Assembly (NCBI GenBank): GCA_014706295.1
Contig: JACSVZ010000009.1
Coordinates: forward strand, 38,842,768 to 38,906,767
DNA length: 64,000 nt
Direction: 5' to 3'
From: Lycocorax pyrrhopterus obiensis
Lineage: Eukaryota > Chordata > Aves > Passeriformes > Paradisaeidae
The notes under the pieces are model-generated. The model saw only the letters and a list, made by a program, of their open reading frames with translations, searched no databases and was not told the DNA's origin. Each line of letters starts with the position of its first letter. Position 1 is the stretch's first letter. The position numbers and the translations under genes were made by a program. Below, in pieces: positions 35,601 to 47,600 of the stretch.

Positions 35601-38600
35601 TGTGCTGTGGCTTTCAGGGGAAAGGATGGAGCTCTGCCGTGATCAGGGGTGTGTTCCATGGGAGCTGGAGTGGGTCACTGGGTAACAGGTGCGCTGCTCC
35701 CTGTGGGACGTGTCGTTGGGAAGGGAGGCGGATGGCGGGATCCCTGCACATCTCACTGCTCCCAGGGAACAAGGGACAGAAGGAGAGGAAACAGCCTCAA
35801 GCTGTGCAGGGGAGGGCCAGAATAGATATTAGAAAAAACTTTTCCCTGGAAGAGGGGTCAGGCATTGGAATAGGTTGTCGATAGAGGTGGTGGAGTCCCC
35901 ATCCCTGGAAGCGTTCGAGAGGCATCTGGATGTGGCACCTGGGACATGGTTATGGGGAGGTCATGGTGGTACTGGGTTGGCAGTTGGGCTGGGTGATCTG
36001 GAAGGTCTCTTCCAACCTTGATCCTGTGGGTTCTGTGATCTGTGGGAGCAGTGCTGCCACTCTCCACTCTGGCATGGCGCTCTGTCCCTCCAGGCGCTGC
36101 GTCCCTCCGGCCGTGTGTCATTCCCAGGCGGGGCTGTCCTGGATGGCACGGCAGCAGCTGGCCAAGCACAGCGCACAGTGGCTGATAAACCCATCGCTGC
36201 TTTGTTTAGAGTTAAAAAATAGCACAGGCTGCCCCGATGGGAGCTGACCCCGGTGGGGTTTTTCCCTCTGGAAGCCGGTGGGGCCGCAGGAAGCTGCGGT
36301 GACATCGGCACGGCCCCGCCTGGCGCGGTGGCACGGCCCAGCAGCCCCGCCGTGACGGGTGCTCACAGTGACATTTTAGCGCCGTTTCCATAAACTGACA
36401 GTGACAATGTTTAGTTTCATTTTAACACGGTGCTTTTCCTGCCACTGACACGCCAGTCGCAGTGTAGTGACAAGTTGAAGGCTGATACAAAAGAAGTGGG
36501 AAACAACGTAATTATAAAGCAGTCACACAGAGCCAGAATTCCAAATTTTGTCTGTCACTGGATGTGGTGGATATTGTGGCTTATTTTTGCTTTCTGGGAT
36601 CTTAGTTTCAGTAGGAGTTTTAGCTCCTGTGCTGTAACTTGGCAGCAGACTCGATCAGACAGACATTTGCAGGATATTGGGATTTCTTCTGTAAAAATAT
36701 TTTATGGGTTTTCTGCCTCTTGCTTATGATACTGCTTTGTTTGTAACTACAGAATCTGGAACAAATCATAGTAGAACAGGGCCATTGATTTTAAACTGAC
36801 AGAGGGCAGGGGTAGATGGGAGATCAGGGAGAAATCCTTCCCTGAGAGGGTGGGGAGGCCCTGGCACAGGGTGCCCAGAGAAGCTGTGGCTGCTCCTGGA
36901 TCTCTGGAAGTGTCCAAGGCCAGGTTGGACGGGACAGTGGAAGGTGTCCCTGGCAGGGGGCTGGAACGGGATGAGCTTTCTGCTCCCTTCCAACCCAAAC
37001 CATTCTGAGATTCCAAGACTAGGGAGGTTTATCCCCATCTTTATTATTGTTATTCTTGTGTTCTGAGGTGGTGCAAATGGAGGAGGTCAGAAATTAAGGT
37101 GACTACTGCTGCATTATTTAAACTAGATGTATCAAATCTAAGTTTGAGTCTGTTGGAATCAATTTACCTGTGAGAAGTCTTGAGGCTTCCCTTTCCATGA
37201 AAGCTCACACCTTAGGGCACATGTTAAAGTGTGGGGTGTGTGGTTGTTTCCAGTGCATGTTTAGTTGTCCCTCATCCTTCACACCTGCTTGGGCCTTACT
37301 TCAGCAGCACCGGTGGCCCAGGGCACAGCAGAGCTGGGGCTCTCCGTGCGCTGCAGGAGCTGCAGGGACAGCCGGCTGTGCTGCTGGCTGGGGTGGAGCT
37401 GATGGAGCCGAGTCAGAACCCGTCCCCCTGGAGCAGGACAGGAACAAGGACGTGAGTGCTGTCTATCCTAGAAAGTCTGGGAGTTTGCATGAAATCCCAC
37501 TTCAGTTTCATGTGATTCAGAGAGCTGGAGAGAGTTCAGGTCTGAGGGCATTGTACTGACTTGTGACTCACGAGTCAAAGGGGACATTTCCCCTGAACTC
37601 ACCCTGCTTGTGTTTGGGGAGAACTTGCTGAGTTCTCTCTCAGAGAAGTCTGGAACGATTTTGAGTCACTCCAGCTGATTCATCGTGCCTAACTGGGATC
37701 TAACCCTTTCCATATGCACAACAGCTCCTGGGTTCCTGCTTAATGCCTGTAATAAAACTGCTCGTGCAGTTAAGCACTCCTTTAAAATTACAGGAGAGGG
37801 ACAGTCTTGGTGACTGAGTGAAGTGTAGTTGTATATATCTAATGCACGTGTATAATTGTGTAATCACTCACCAGCCTTAAATTTGGTGAGGTTTGGGTAA
37901 GGTTTGTGTGTACACGATGAGAAAACTTTGAACATGAAAGGATTTGGTTTCCTGTGCTGCCTTATTGTGTGCCTGCAGTTATCTGGTGCAGGGCTGCAGT
38001 AAGGAACACACCTGTAGGTACAGAATTACACATGCTTCAGCATAATTTCTAGAATATCAGTGTTTTGGGGGAGCTCACTGGTATCATTAAAGGAATAACA
38101 TACAGGTTATTTTCCAAGTACTTATTTCACTTTTATTCCCTCAACTTTTTAGAAGAAACATAAAAAACCCAAACCCTCCTTATTTTTGTGGCTGCACTAG
38201 GTAGGGATCTGGATTTGTGACCATACTGAGGACCTGATTGTCTAATTCAGGCATTTGTTTTCAGGTGTTTTCCTTTGCAAAGCAGCCTGGCAGGTGGTTC
38301 TGGGGGGGATTTTTCCCCAGAGAAGGTTCATTAGGGTTGGTGCCCAGCTCCTTGCACGGCCACCTTCAGCTCCATGGCACTGACGGGCTGTGCCAAGTCA
38401 GGGACAGCTGTGAACAGGGAAAAGGAGAGAAGGGCTCTGTCTCTGCTGCAGGGACCAGGCTGTTCCTTACAGCTGGGAGTTTGCAAGCCCGGGTGTCGCA
38501 GCTGTGCCGAAGCGTGTTTGGGGCAGTTGCTGCCACGCCTGCGTGCGTCGTGACAGGGTTCATCGTCGTGCAGCAGGCACACCGTGACCAGGTGGGAGTT

Positions 38601-41600
38601 CTTGGCCCAGAAAGGCTGACGTGAGCATTGAAAGCATTCCAGCTTCTTAAAAGTACAACTGCAGTCACTGGGTGCTGTTTGTCTGAACTGAAGGGAGTTG
38701 CAGAGGAGAAATCAGGAAGTGGAACAACCTGGGCTAGTGGAAGGTGTCCCTGCCCAGGGCATGGGGTGGCACCAGGTGAGCTTTAAGGTCCCTCCCATCC
38801 CACGCCATTCTGGGGCTCTGTGATTCTGTGAATTGGTACAGCAGGTGTAGTTGTCAGAGTGACACAGGACAGAACATACCAGAACTGCCAGAGTGCCTCA
38901 TTAGCGCTCTGGTTTTCACACAACGCTCCTGAATCAGTCCCAAACAAATCTCTCCGGTCTGTGGGCTTTGTTACCACTCCCTGCTGGCTGGGGCTCAGCT
39001 CTGATAAAAATAAAATTGAACGTACACTGTGTGCACTCTGGGGGAGGATCCTGTGAGTGCCAACGGAAACATTGTCTGTTCGGATGTGAAGAAATACAGC
39101 ATTTGCTACTAAGGAGTGAAAATAGAATTTTCCCAAATTACACAAAAAGAAGAAATTATAAACCAAATAGCATCAGTGTTGGGCTTAACATGATGTGGGA
39201 TAGACTTACTCAAACTGTCTTTGCGCACTAAATGTCCTCAGCAGTGTGGCTTCTAGGATTGAGGAGTTTTTTAGAGGGTTCAGTGTTAATTTGGTGAAAG
39301 CACTTAGGCCAGCGTTTTGGGAAAAACTGGGTTGACTGCCCTTAATAAAAATGAAAGTATCTCTTTATTGTCACCATATTACAGCAGGTGAGAACAACAA
39401 ATAAGGGGAGGGATGATTCTTTCAGTTTTCCTCTCTAGAAAGAACATCCTCCTGTTTTGAAGAGGAGCTACACAAGGGGTTGCAAAGAGAACTCAGCATG
39501 TTCCACCAGTTGGCTCGGGGAGGCTTCTCCCAAGGTGCTGAGCTGTGGCTGCCTTCTGTCGGGATGCTGCAGGTGACAACTGGCATCATGCAAGGGACGA
39601 GTGCTCTCAAACCCAGCCCTGGAGCAGCAGAGTTCTCTCCAGGCGGGGCGTTGGTGCACCTCTGTTCTTGGGGAATGTCATGGTTACCATTTCCCTGTGT
39701 TGCCTACACTTTGGAGATTTAGGAGATCTCCAGGAGCATACTCACCTATGGAGACGGATGCCGTGTTAATTTGGCTTAGCCACTCTGTTGTTAGAAAATA
39801 GCTTTTGGCTGATTTGGAAGATCTCAAAGTATCACCGAGGGGTCACCTCTGGTAGCAAGGGGGGATCATTGTTTTGTTTGAGTTTGGAGCCGCAGGGGCT
39901 GCTGTGCAGGACAAGGACGCAGAGCTGGCTCTGGTGGGTAATCCAGGGCCACCCCTGGAAGCTCGGGGTTCCCTTGCCGTTGATCGCACACCTCGGGTTT
40001 CTTAGAGTGGAATCATTGAACAGGCACCTTGGGATCGTGCAATGGTGCTCATGTCAAGAGAGCTTTACACGTCTGGGCTGGAGGAGCTTAAGCTTGGAGG
40101 TCCTTTTCTCTTGTGTTCGGGGGATCTCTGTGTCTGGGGAGAATGGCATTTGACTGCGAGGTCAGAAAGGCTGAGATGCAAAACCTTTGCTTTGCTTTAT
40201 CCTTCCCTTGCTCTCTAGAGTGTTAAGGATCATCGTTGTGGTCTGGAGCTCCCTCCCAAGGGGCAGCTCTGACCTCTGCTCTCTGTGACCGGGGACAGGA
40301 CCCGAGAGAACGGCTGGAGCTGTGTCAGGAGGGGTTTAGGTTGGATATCAGGAAAAGGTGCTTCCCCTTTGGGTGAAGGGTGCTGGGCACTGGACAGGCT
40401 CCCCAGGGAATGGGCACGGTCCCAAGGCTGCCAGAGCTCCAGGAACATTTGGACAGCACTCACAGGGACAGGGTGGGATTGTTGGGGTGACTGTGCAGGG
40501 CCAGGAGTTGGACTGGGTGGTCCCTGTGCGCCCCTCCCAGTTCAGGATATTCTGATTCTCTGTTCAAGTGCAGGATTTTAATGTAATTACCTAGGGGAGA
40601 GCACACACATGCCAGTTGGCAGGCCTTAAAAAAAAAAAAAAAAGGCAAACCCCAGCTGTTCCTGAGTATAAAACCACTATCCTGTGACCCCGGCTCTCCT
40701 AAACTGTTGCACTGTTGTTCTCCACAGATGATAAATTCCCAAGGTGGGAAGTCACTCTTTACTCCTTTCAAATCCAGACCTCTCCAGATCTCTGCTGTTT
40801 ATGCCATGAAATACTCAAGGACTCTGCACTGTAGGTCACATCAATCTGAAGCCAGTGGGTTTTTCTACCAGTGTAGTTAATCAGGAACTGGTTATTTCCC
40901 AGTCCTCTGCCTGCAAATGCATTCCATGGGCACTCAGTTGCTTTTGGACAGCTGAGGAGTGAGTAATAGCATGGGGGTTCCTGTGTCAGAATAGCGATGA
41001 GGGGAAAATGGATGAGAGGTTCAGAGAAAGCAGGAAAATGTTGTTTTGAACACAGTGGTCCAAATCCTGGAGTGTGCTGAGAGTGTCCTGAGCTCACTCT
41101 GACTGTAGGAGCGTTGGGAGGCTCAACAAAAGGCCGAGCAGCCTTTGGATTTGGGGCTTGCTAAACAATTGTTACTTGGAAGTTTGGTTTTATAGAAATT
41201 ACCCCTTTCCACATTATTTATTCTGCTGATTGGCTTCTCCAGATTGCTTTTGCTCTGGACAAATAAGTGACAAATCTGGGAAGAGGCAAACTTGCCAAAT
41301 TTAAACAGTCAGAGTTCCACAGACCAAAGCTAATATTGGCTGATGTGGGGTCTTGCTGCCGTGTGATGAATCCCCACACCAGGGCAGCCACAGGAGAGTG
41401 GGGTTTGTGTTGGTGCTACCTGGGGCACTGCTGGCAGGAGCAGACTGAGGGGGGGTCTGAAGCCCCCTGGCCCCAGGGTCCTGCTAAGGAGGGAACAAAT
41501 CCCCGTTGTGCCGATGGCACGGCAGGGTTTGGGTTTTGGTGGCCTGTCTGAGGGGGTGCTGCTGCGTGGCCCGGGACAGCCGAGTCCTGCGGTGCTGTGG

Positions 41601-44600
41601 GTCAGGCTGGCCCCAATTCCAGCACCAGGAAAAAGGGGGATGTCTCCAGAGTAATGAGAGCCCTTGGCTTCAGGCTAGGGGAGCGTTTCCTGGATTACAG
41701 AATCACTGAAGCATTTATGTTGGAAAAGCCCTCCAAGAGCATCCAGTCCAAGCTGTGACCGCACCTCATCAACCAGCCCAGAGCACTGAGTGCCCGTCCA
41801 GTCGTTCCTTGAACACCGGGTTCCTTTGGAATTCCTGCTGTTATGGGGAAGCAGCTGCTGTACCGCAGCTTGTCGCTGTCCTTTGTCCCTTTTTCGCCCA
41901 GTGCTCCCTCTCCACACGAGCTGTACCTTCTCTCAACCCTGCCTGAAACTGGGAAGGTTTGAGGTGAACCTCGTAAGGTCATTTACCCCTCCCTGCCACG
42001 GCAGCAGCAGCAGTGCCCTTGCATTTACTGAATGCTTTGCCTGCCAGCTCTGACCGATGGTTGTTCCCTCTCGTGCATCTCGTGTGATGGAGCATCCCCA
42101 ACTTTTCCTGACATCTTGCTCAGTTGTTTTGCTGTTCTTCAGTTGTTGCAGCTGATTCCGGGCATTGTTTGCTGAGTGGAACTGGAGTTACTGTTTGTTT
42201 CTTCATCGGTGCTTTATCATGCTGCCGTTTCTGTACACTTCGTGTAACTTTTTTTTCTCGCAGCTGAAGACGGATTGCACTGCACAGCCTGGGCTGGGTT
42301 GGAATGAGGGGTTTGGGGAGGGGAGGTGGTGCCTGCGAGGCCATTGATCCCATCTTTATAACTTTGCCCTTTTAGCTGGGAACAGATGATTTGTGCAGGG
42401 GCTGGAGATCTGCGCAGGCAGAATCTGAAGGACCAAACTTTACATAAACCATTTATACTAAACGTTGGGAATGCTGGCAACATAAATCACCTACAGTATC
42501 TATTACAAATTTATCACTTTATCAGTATCATCTGTGATAAGAGTGGTCCAAACAGGTGGGGAAGTGAACCGTACCTCAGGAAGTTTAGCCTGCTCGGAAA
42601 TTAATTATTCAGGACACACAGAGCCTGGCCCCTTCAATGTATAGTAATTCTTTCCAGCCAGCATCCAGGCCTCCAACTTCAGTGCAATAATAAATAGGAA
42701 AAGTCTCAGGTGAAGCCAGTATTTCAGAGTAATTAATCATCTTCCCCTCACGGTCCCTCCACCTCTCTCTTGGTTTTCTTTAACGAGGGAATTTCAGTAA
42801 TAAATCTTTAATGATACATGTTAAGAATCCTTCATTAATTCTTGTCCACTTATTTCTCTTTTTTGGGTGCTTTTATGTTGTATGTTGGGAAGTTCAAAGG
42901 AATATACAAAAAAACCCTTGGTTAAATTTGGCACAGTCTCTAAGAGGATGTTTTGGATGTTGAGTGTCATGTGTTCACTTGGCAATCGGAATTGTTGGTT
43001 AATACCAGTTGGATTGTCAAAATCCTGGATACGGGTACCGAGTTACCGCAGGATTACAAAGGAAAAGGGAGAGATGGTTTGTCTGCTGCTCAGTCCAGGG
43101 CAGCGGTGCAGATCCTCGGCGTGAGGCTCGGTGCGTGTGCGGGGCAGGCAGAGGCCCGTGGGGCGCGGCCGGACGCGGCACTGCCCACGCGGCCCCGTGC
43201 GCGTGCAAAGCCCGGCAGCGAGCGGCCGTCAGCGCGATGCGATGTGACAGGGACAGCTGTGACAGATCCCTTCTGACACGCTTCCGTAGCGCCGGCCGTG
43301 GCTGCGGGTGACGGGTGTCCTTCCCTGCAGGACAGCACAACGACGCGCGGATGAACCTGGCCATCGCCCTGACCGCCGCCCGCTACGGCGCTGCCACCGC
43401 CAATTATGCCGAGGTGCGGCACCTGCTCAAGACCACGGACACGGGCAGCGGGCGGCAGCGCGTCTGCGGGGTGCGCTGCAGGGACGTGCTCACGGGTGAG
43501 TGGGGTCTGCGGGGTCTGTGGGGTGCGCTGCAGGGACGTGCGCACGGGTGAGTGGGGTCTGCGGGGTCTGTGGGGTGCGCTGCAGGGATGTGCTCACGGG
43601 TGAGTGGGGTCTGTGGGGTCTGCGGGGTATGTGGGGTGCGCTGCAGGGATGTGCTCACGGGTGAGTGGGGTCTGTGGGGTCTGCGGGGTATGTGGGGTGC
43701 GCTGCAGGGATGTGCTCACGGGTGAGTCTGGGGTGCGCTGCAGGGATGTGCTCATGGGTGAGTGGAGTCTGCGGGGTATGTGGGGTGTGCTGCAGGGATG
43801 TGCTCACGGGTGAGTGGCGGGTGTGTGGGGTGTGCTGCAGGGATGTGCTCACAGGTGCATGGGGGGTGCGCTGCAGGGATGTGCTCACAGTTGAGTGTGG
43901 GGTGTGTGCAGGGATGTGCTCACAGGTAAGTGTGGGGTGTGTGCAGGGATGTGCTCACAGGTGAGTGTGGGGTGTGTGCAGGGATGTGCTCACAGGTGAG
44001 TGGGATGTGCTGCAGGGATGTGCTCGCAGGTGAGTGTGGGGTGTGTGCAGGGATGTGCTCACAGGTGAGTGGGATGTGTGGGGTGTGTGCAGGGATGTGC
44101 TCACAGGTGAGTGGGATGTGCTGCAGGGATGTGCTCACAGGTGAGTGTGGGGTGTGTGCAGGGATGTGCTCACAGGTGAGTGGGATGTGCTGCAGGGATG
44201 TGCTCGCAGGTGAGTGTGGGGTGTGTGCAGGGATGTGCTCACAGGTGAGTGGGATGTGTGGGGTGTGTGCAGGGATGTGCTCACAGGTGAGTGGGATGTG
44301 CTGCAGGGATGTGCTCACAGGTACGTGGGGACAGTGGCACTCTGGGATAAGGCAGGAGGGAGGAGCAGGGCCGCTGCCATTTGCAAACAGCCCTGAACAG
44401 GCACAGGAGCCGTCTTCCCGGGCCGTGCCGTGCCGTTAGTGTCACTCAGCTTCCACTTGTGTCACATTTCTCACTCAAACCCCAGTGTTTTGGCAGGCCA
44501 GACTGAGCTTTCCACCCCAGCCCTTCTGTCAAGCAAAGATGACCTTGTAAGAGGCTCCGTGCTGTACAGTAGTAATCCCATTTACCGAGTCTGCGGGCTG

Positions 44601-47600
44601 AGACTGAAATCTCTCTTCTTGAGAGGCAGATTTCAGCTGAGCAACTTCCACCCCGCCTGCCTCTCTTCTGCCCTTACAGATCGGCTGGAATTCCACTCCA
44701 AAACATTTTCTCGCAAATCTGGTTTTGGGTGAACACTTAGTTAATTTTTAGAACCCATCCCAGCTGTTGTGTTCAGACACTTTACAGTAGGTTGAGTTCA
44801 TAGAGAGATGAATAACAAAGAGCATCAGTGAGCAGGAAACAAATGGTGTCTGTGATTGATACTGTTTTCTTCCACAGGGAAGGAATTTGATGTCAGAGCC
44901 AAGTGTGTTATCAATGCTACGGGACCTTTCACAGACTCGGTGCGCAAAATGGATGATCAGAAAGTGCCCAACATCTGTCAGCCCAGCGCAGGCGTGCACA
45001 TCGTGATGCCTGGTTATTACAGGTAACGCACGGGGAGCCTGCTGCGCGTGTAACGCCGTTTGTAATCTCCGCTGCTGCTGAATCCATCAGCCGGCAGAGA
45101 CGCACCGGCGGCTTTACAGCAGTTCGGAGCGCACAGTTTGATTCTGATTTTTATTTGTGTTTTTTAAAGAGGATCCTGGCGCTGTGCCGGTGAGAAGAAT
45201 AATTTCATCTATTCAGAACAGGCTGAAGCCATGTAGTTTTTAGTTAGAGCTCCCCAAGGCAGAACTCCTGCTGAAGCAGAAGGCGTTTAGGCAGCGCATC
45301 CCCAGGCGTGTGAAAGCACCTGTTTCAGTGATGCCTTTGAGCTGAGTGTGCTGCTGCTCGGTCACCCCCTCAGGAAAACCAGGAGCATGTAAAACCTTCC
45401 AGAGAGGTTGCACCTCTGTACAGAATCTCCTGTCCTGTTAAATCATGGAATCACAGAGTGGTCTGGGTTGGAAGGGACTTTAAAGATCATGTTGTTCCAC
45501 CGCCTGCCTTTACGTATGAAACTCCCTGTGCAGTGACTCTGCCCTGATGTGGCTCTGCTCAGAGAAAACAGGAGTGCAGAAGCACACAGTAAGTGATAGG
45601 ATGGGCAGGATAATCAGTAATAGTAATTACTGTCACAGGCAGTAGAAGTGGCTCAGAGTAACACAACCACATTTGCTGTGGCCCCAAGCCCACCCACCCA
45701 CCCATGGGGTTTTGGTGGACAGGACGTGCCCCTCCTTGTTCCAGGAGAGGTTCCTGTGGCACTCTGCTCTCTGCAGTCTCCTGCTCCTCTCCCTGTTTGC
45801 TGTGCAAAGCCAAATCCCCTTCTCCCGAGCCAGCCTTGTCAGTCGGAACTCAAATATTACCTTTGGTTCCTGAAGTCATTAGCATCCTAATGGAAATTCC
45901 TCTTTATGGACTTAGCCCAGTTGTGTTGATACAGTGCCCTTGCGGTAATGCCTTCCACAGCCCCGCTCAGAATGGGAATTCAGCCTTCCAGTGCACCACG
46001 GGGTGTTCCTGCCGGAGCTGTCCCAACAGGACACGACCACAGACTGTAAAATTGAGGCATTGTTGGCCTAGTGTAAAATCATCCCGCATTCTCTTCTGGT
46101 TTGTTTTTTTTTTCATTTTTCTATCTTTCTCCATGAAAAATTGTAAAATGACCTGATAGCTGCTTTAAAGTACTAAAAATGTGGAGAAATAGGCTGTAAT
46201 CCCAGTTTCCTCATATGCCAGGAGAAGGATGTGTGTGATTAGCTTTATGGCCCCACACAAAAACATGGAAAGCTTTAAAACCTGGACTCACTTGGTAAAT
46301 TCAAAGTAGAAGATGACTGGATACACTTGAGAGCTCTGATTTATTTATTCTGTAATAACCCAATAATTTTAATTGGAAATGTGGAGAATTCTTGTTCTCC
46401 ATGTTCCCCGGTGTATGTCAGCATGTGGGCATTACTTTCCTTGGAAAATAGTATCTGCCCACACACTGCCTCCACAGCACAGCTGATAAGATAAAACTGC
46501 ACTGAATTTCCTTGGAGTGGGATAGCTGAAAGCAGGGAACTGTCTGCTAAGTAGAAAACACCCGTGGGATTTAATCTTGGTTGTATCAGGCCTTCCTTCT
46601 CCTGGTGCCAAGGAACACTGCTCAGCACAGGAAGGTTGGCATTTCACCGTGGCCACGTGTGCCGTGTGAATATGTTACAGAATTTTGGCCCACAGTCACA
46701 CAAACGATTTTTTTTATATATCTAGAGGGTTTTAGTTATAAATATAGTCAAGATTTTGTAAAACTAATGTTAACCTAATGCATTCACTCCCCATGGGTTT
46801 CTTACTCATTGATGTCCTTCATTAATAGTCCCAGAATTCCTCCCCTCATTAATTAGGCTTCCTGCCTGGAATGTGTCTGTGAAGGCAAGGCTTTTTCCTC
46901 TCCCTTCTGACCAATTTCAGATGTTTTCTCTCCTTCTGGAATTTTCCTCTCTGCATTCCACATTCCAGGTAAACTTGCCTGTTGCACCTTCCTTCTTCTC
47001 TATGGAAAGTCACTTTTTATCCTTCTTTAACTGCGTTTGTGGTGCTTTGGTCAAATGCTGCTTCTGCTGGAGATCTTCCATGGATCCAAGACCTTCCATG
47101 GATCTCCCAGACCTCTGACCTCTACGTTTCTCTGTAGAGGCATTGCTTCATGCTTCATATTAGAGTTTCCAATCCTGAATTTGCCCATTTTAGCCATCTT
47201 TAAAGAGAAATCTCACCACGGCTGACATGGCTCATACCTCCTTCTCCCATCCATGCCGGAATCGTAGGAATTCCTGCCTCATAAAACCGTGTTGTTTCAG
47301 AGGTATTCCTGGTGTGCAGCAGCATGACTCCAGAGGCCTCAGGAAGGCCAGTATTTGGGTGTTAAGATGTTTCTTTCTGATGCAAAACACCTTATTTTGC
47401 ATTTGTTTGGGTGGCTCTTTAGTTATTTAAATAAGCTGGAACAAGCATGGCAAAGGGCATGGAGAGAGAGCTTCCCAGGATAGCTGGTATCAGTGGTTCA
47501 GTAATTAATTGGCATATGGAAAACTGTTTCAGCCTTTCTCAGCACTTGCTGTGCAATCTAAAACACTTCAGTCCAGAGGTGCTGTGGGGAAACTTCGTTG

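Larger units (their letters stand above)
30570..43330 (+). other. GPD2: GPD2 intron between coding exons 5 and 6 (12.8 kb)
   Basis: The longest intron between coding exons. It contains the 53-bp (32655) and 48-bp (34730) minisatellites and CR1 pieces at 35755, 36795, 38715, 40280 and 41694. It also has a short CA-rich run (34128-34150), an A16 run (40628) and a GC-rich block near its 3' end (43100-43330). No other gene is recognised. Confidence 0.9.

Noticed and set aside
28600..44330. CRISPR-like arrays
   Set aside because: Regular repeats exist, but they are contiguous tandem units without unique spacers, in a vertebrate gene; not CRISPR.
43930..44439. Plus-strand 169-codon and minus-strand 132-codon repetitive frames
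   Set aside because: They are translations of the exon 6 donor minisatellite in the intron. They are not continuous with the GPD2 frame, which stops at 43549-43551.
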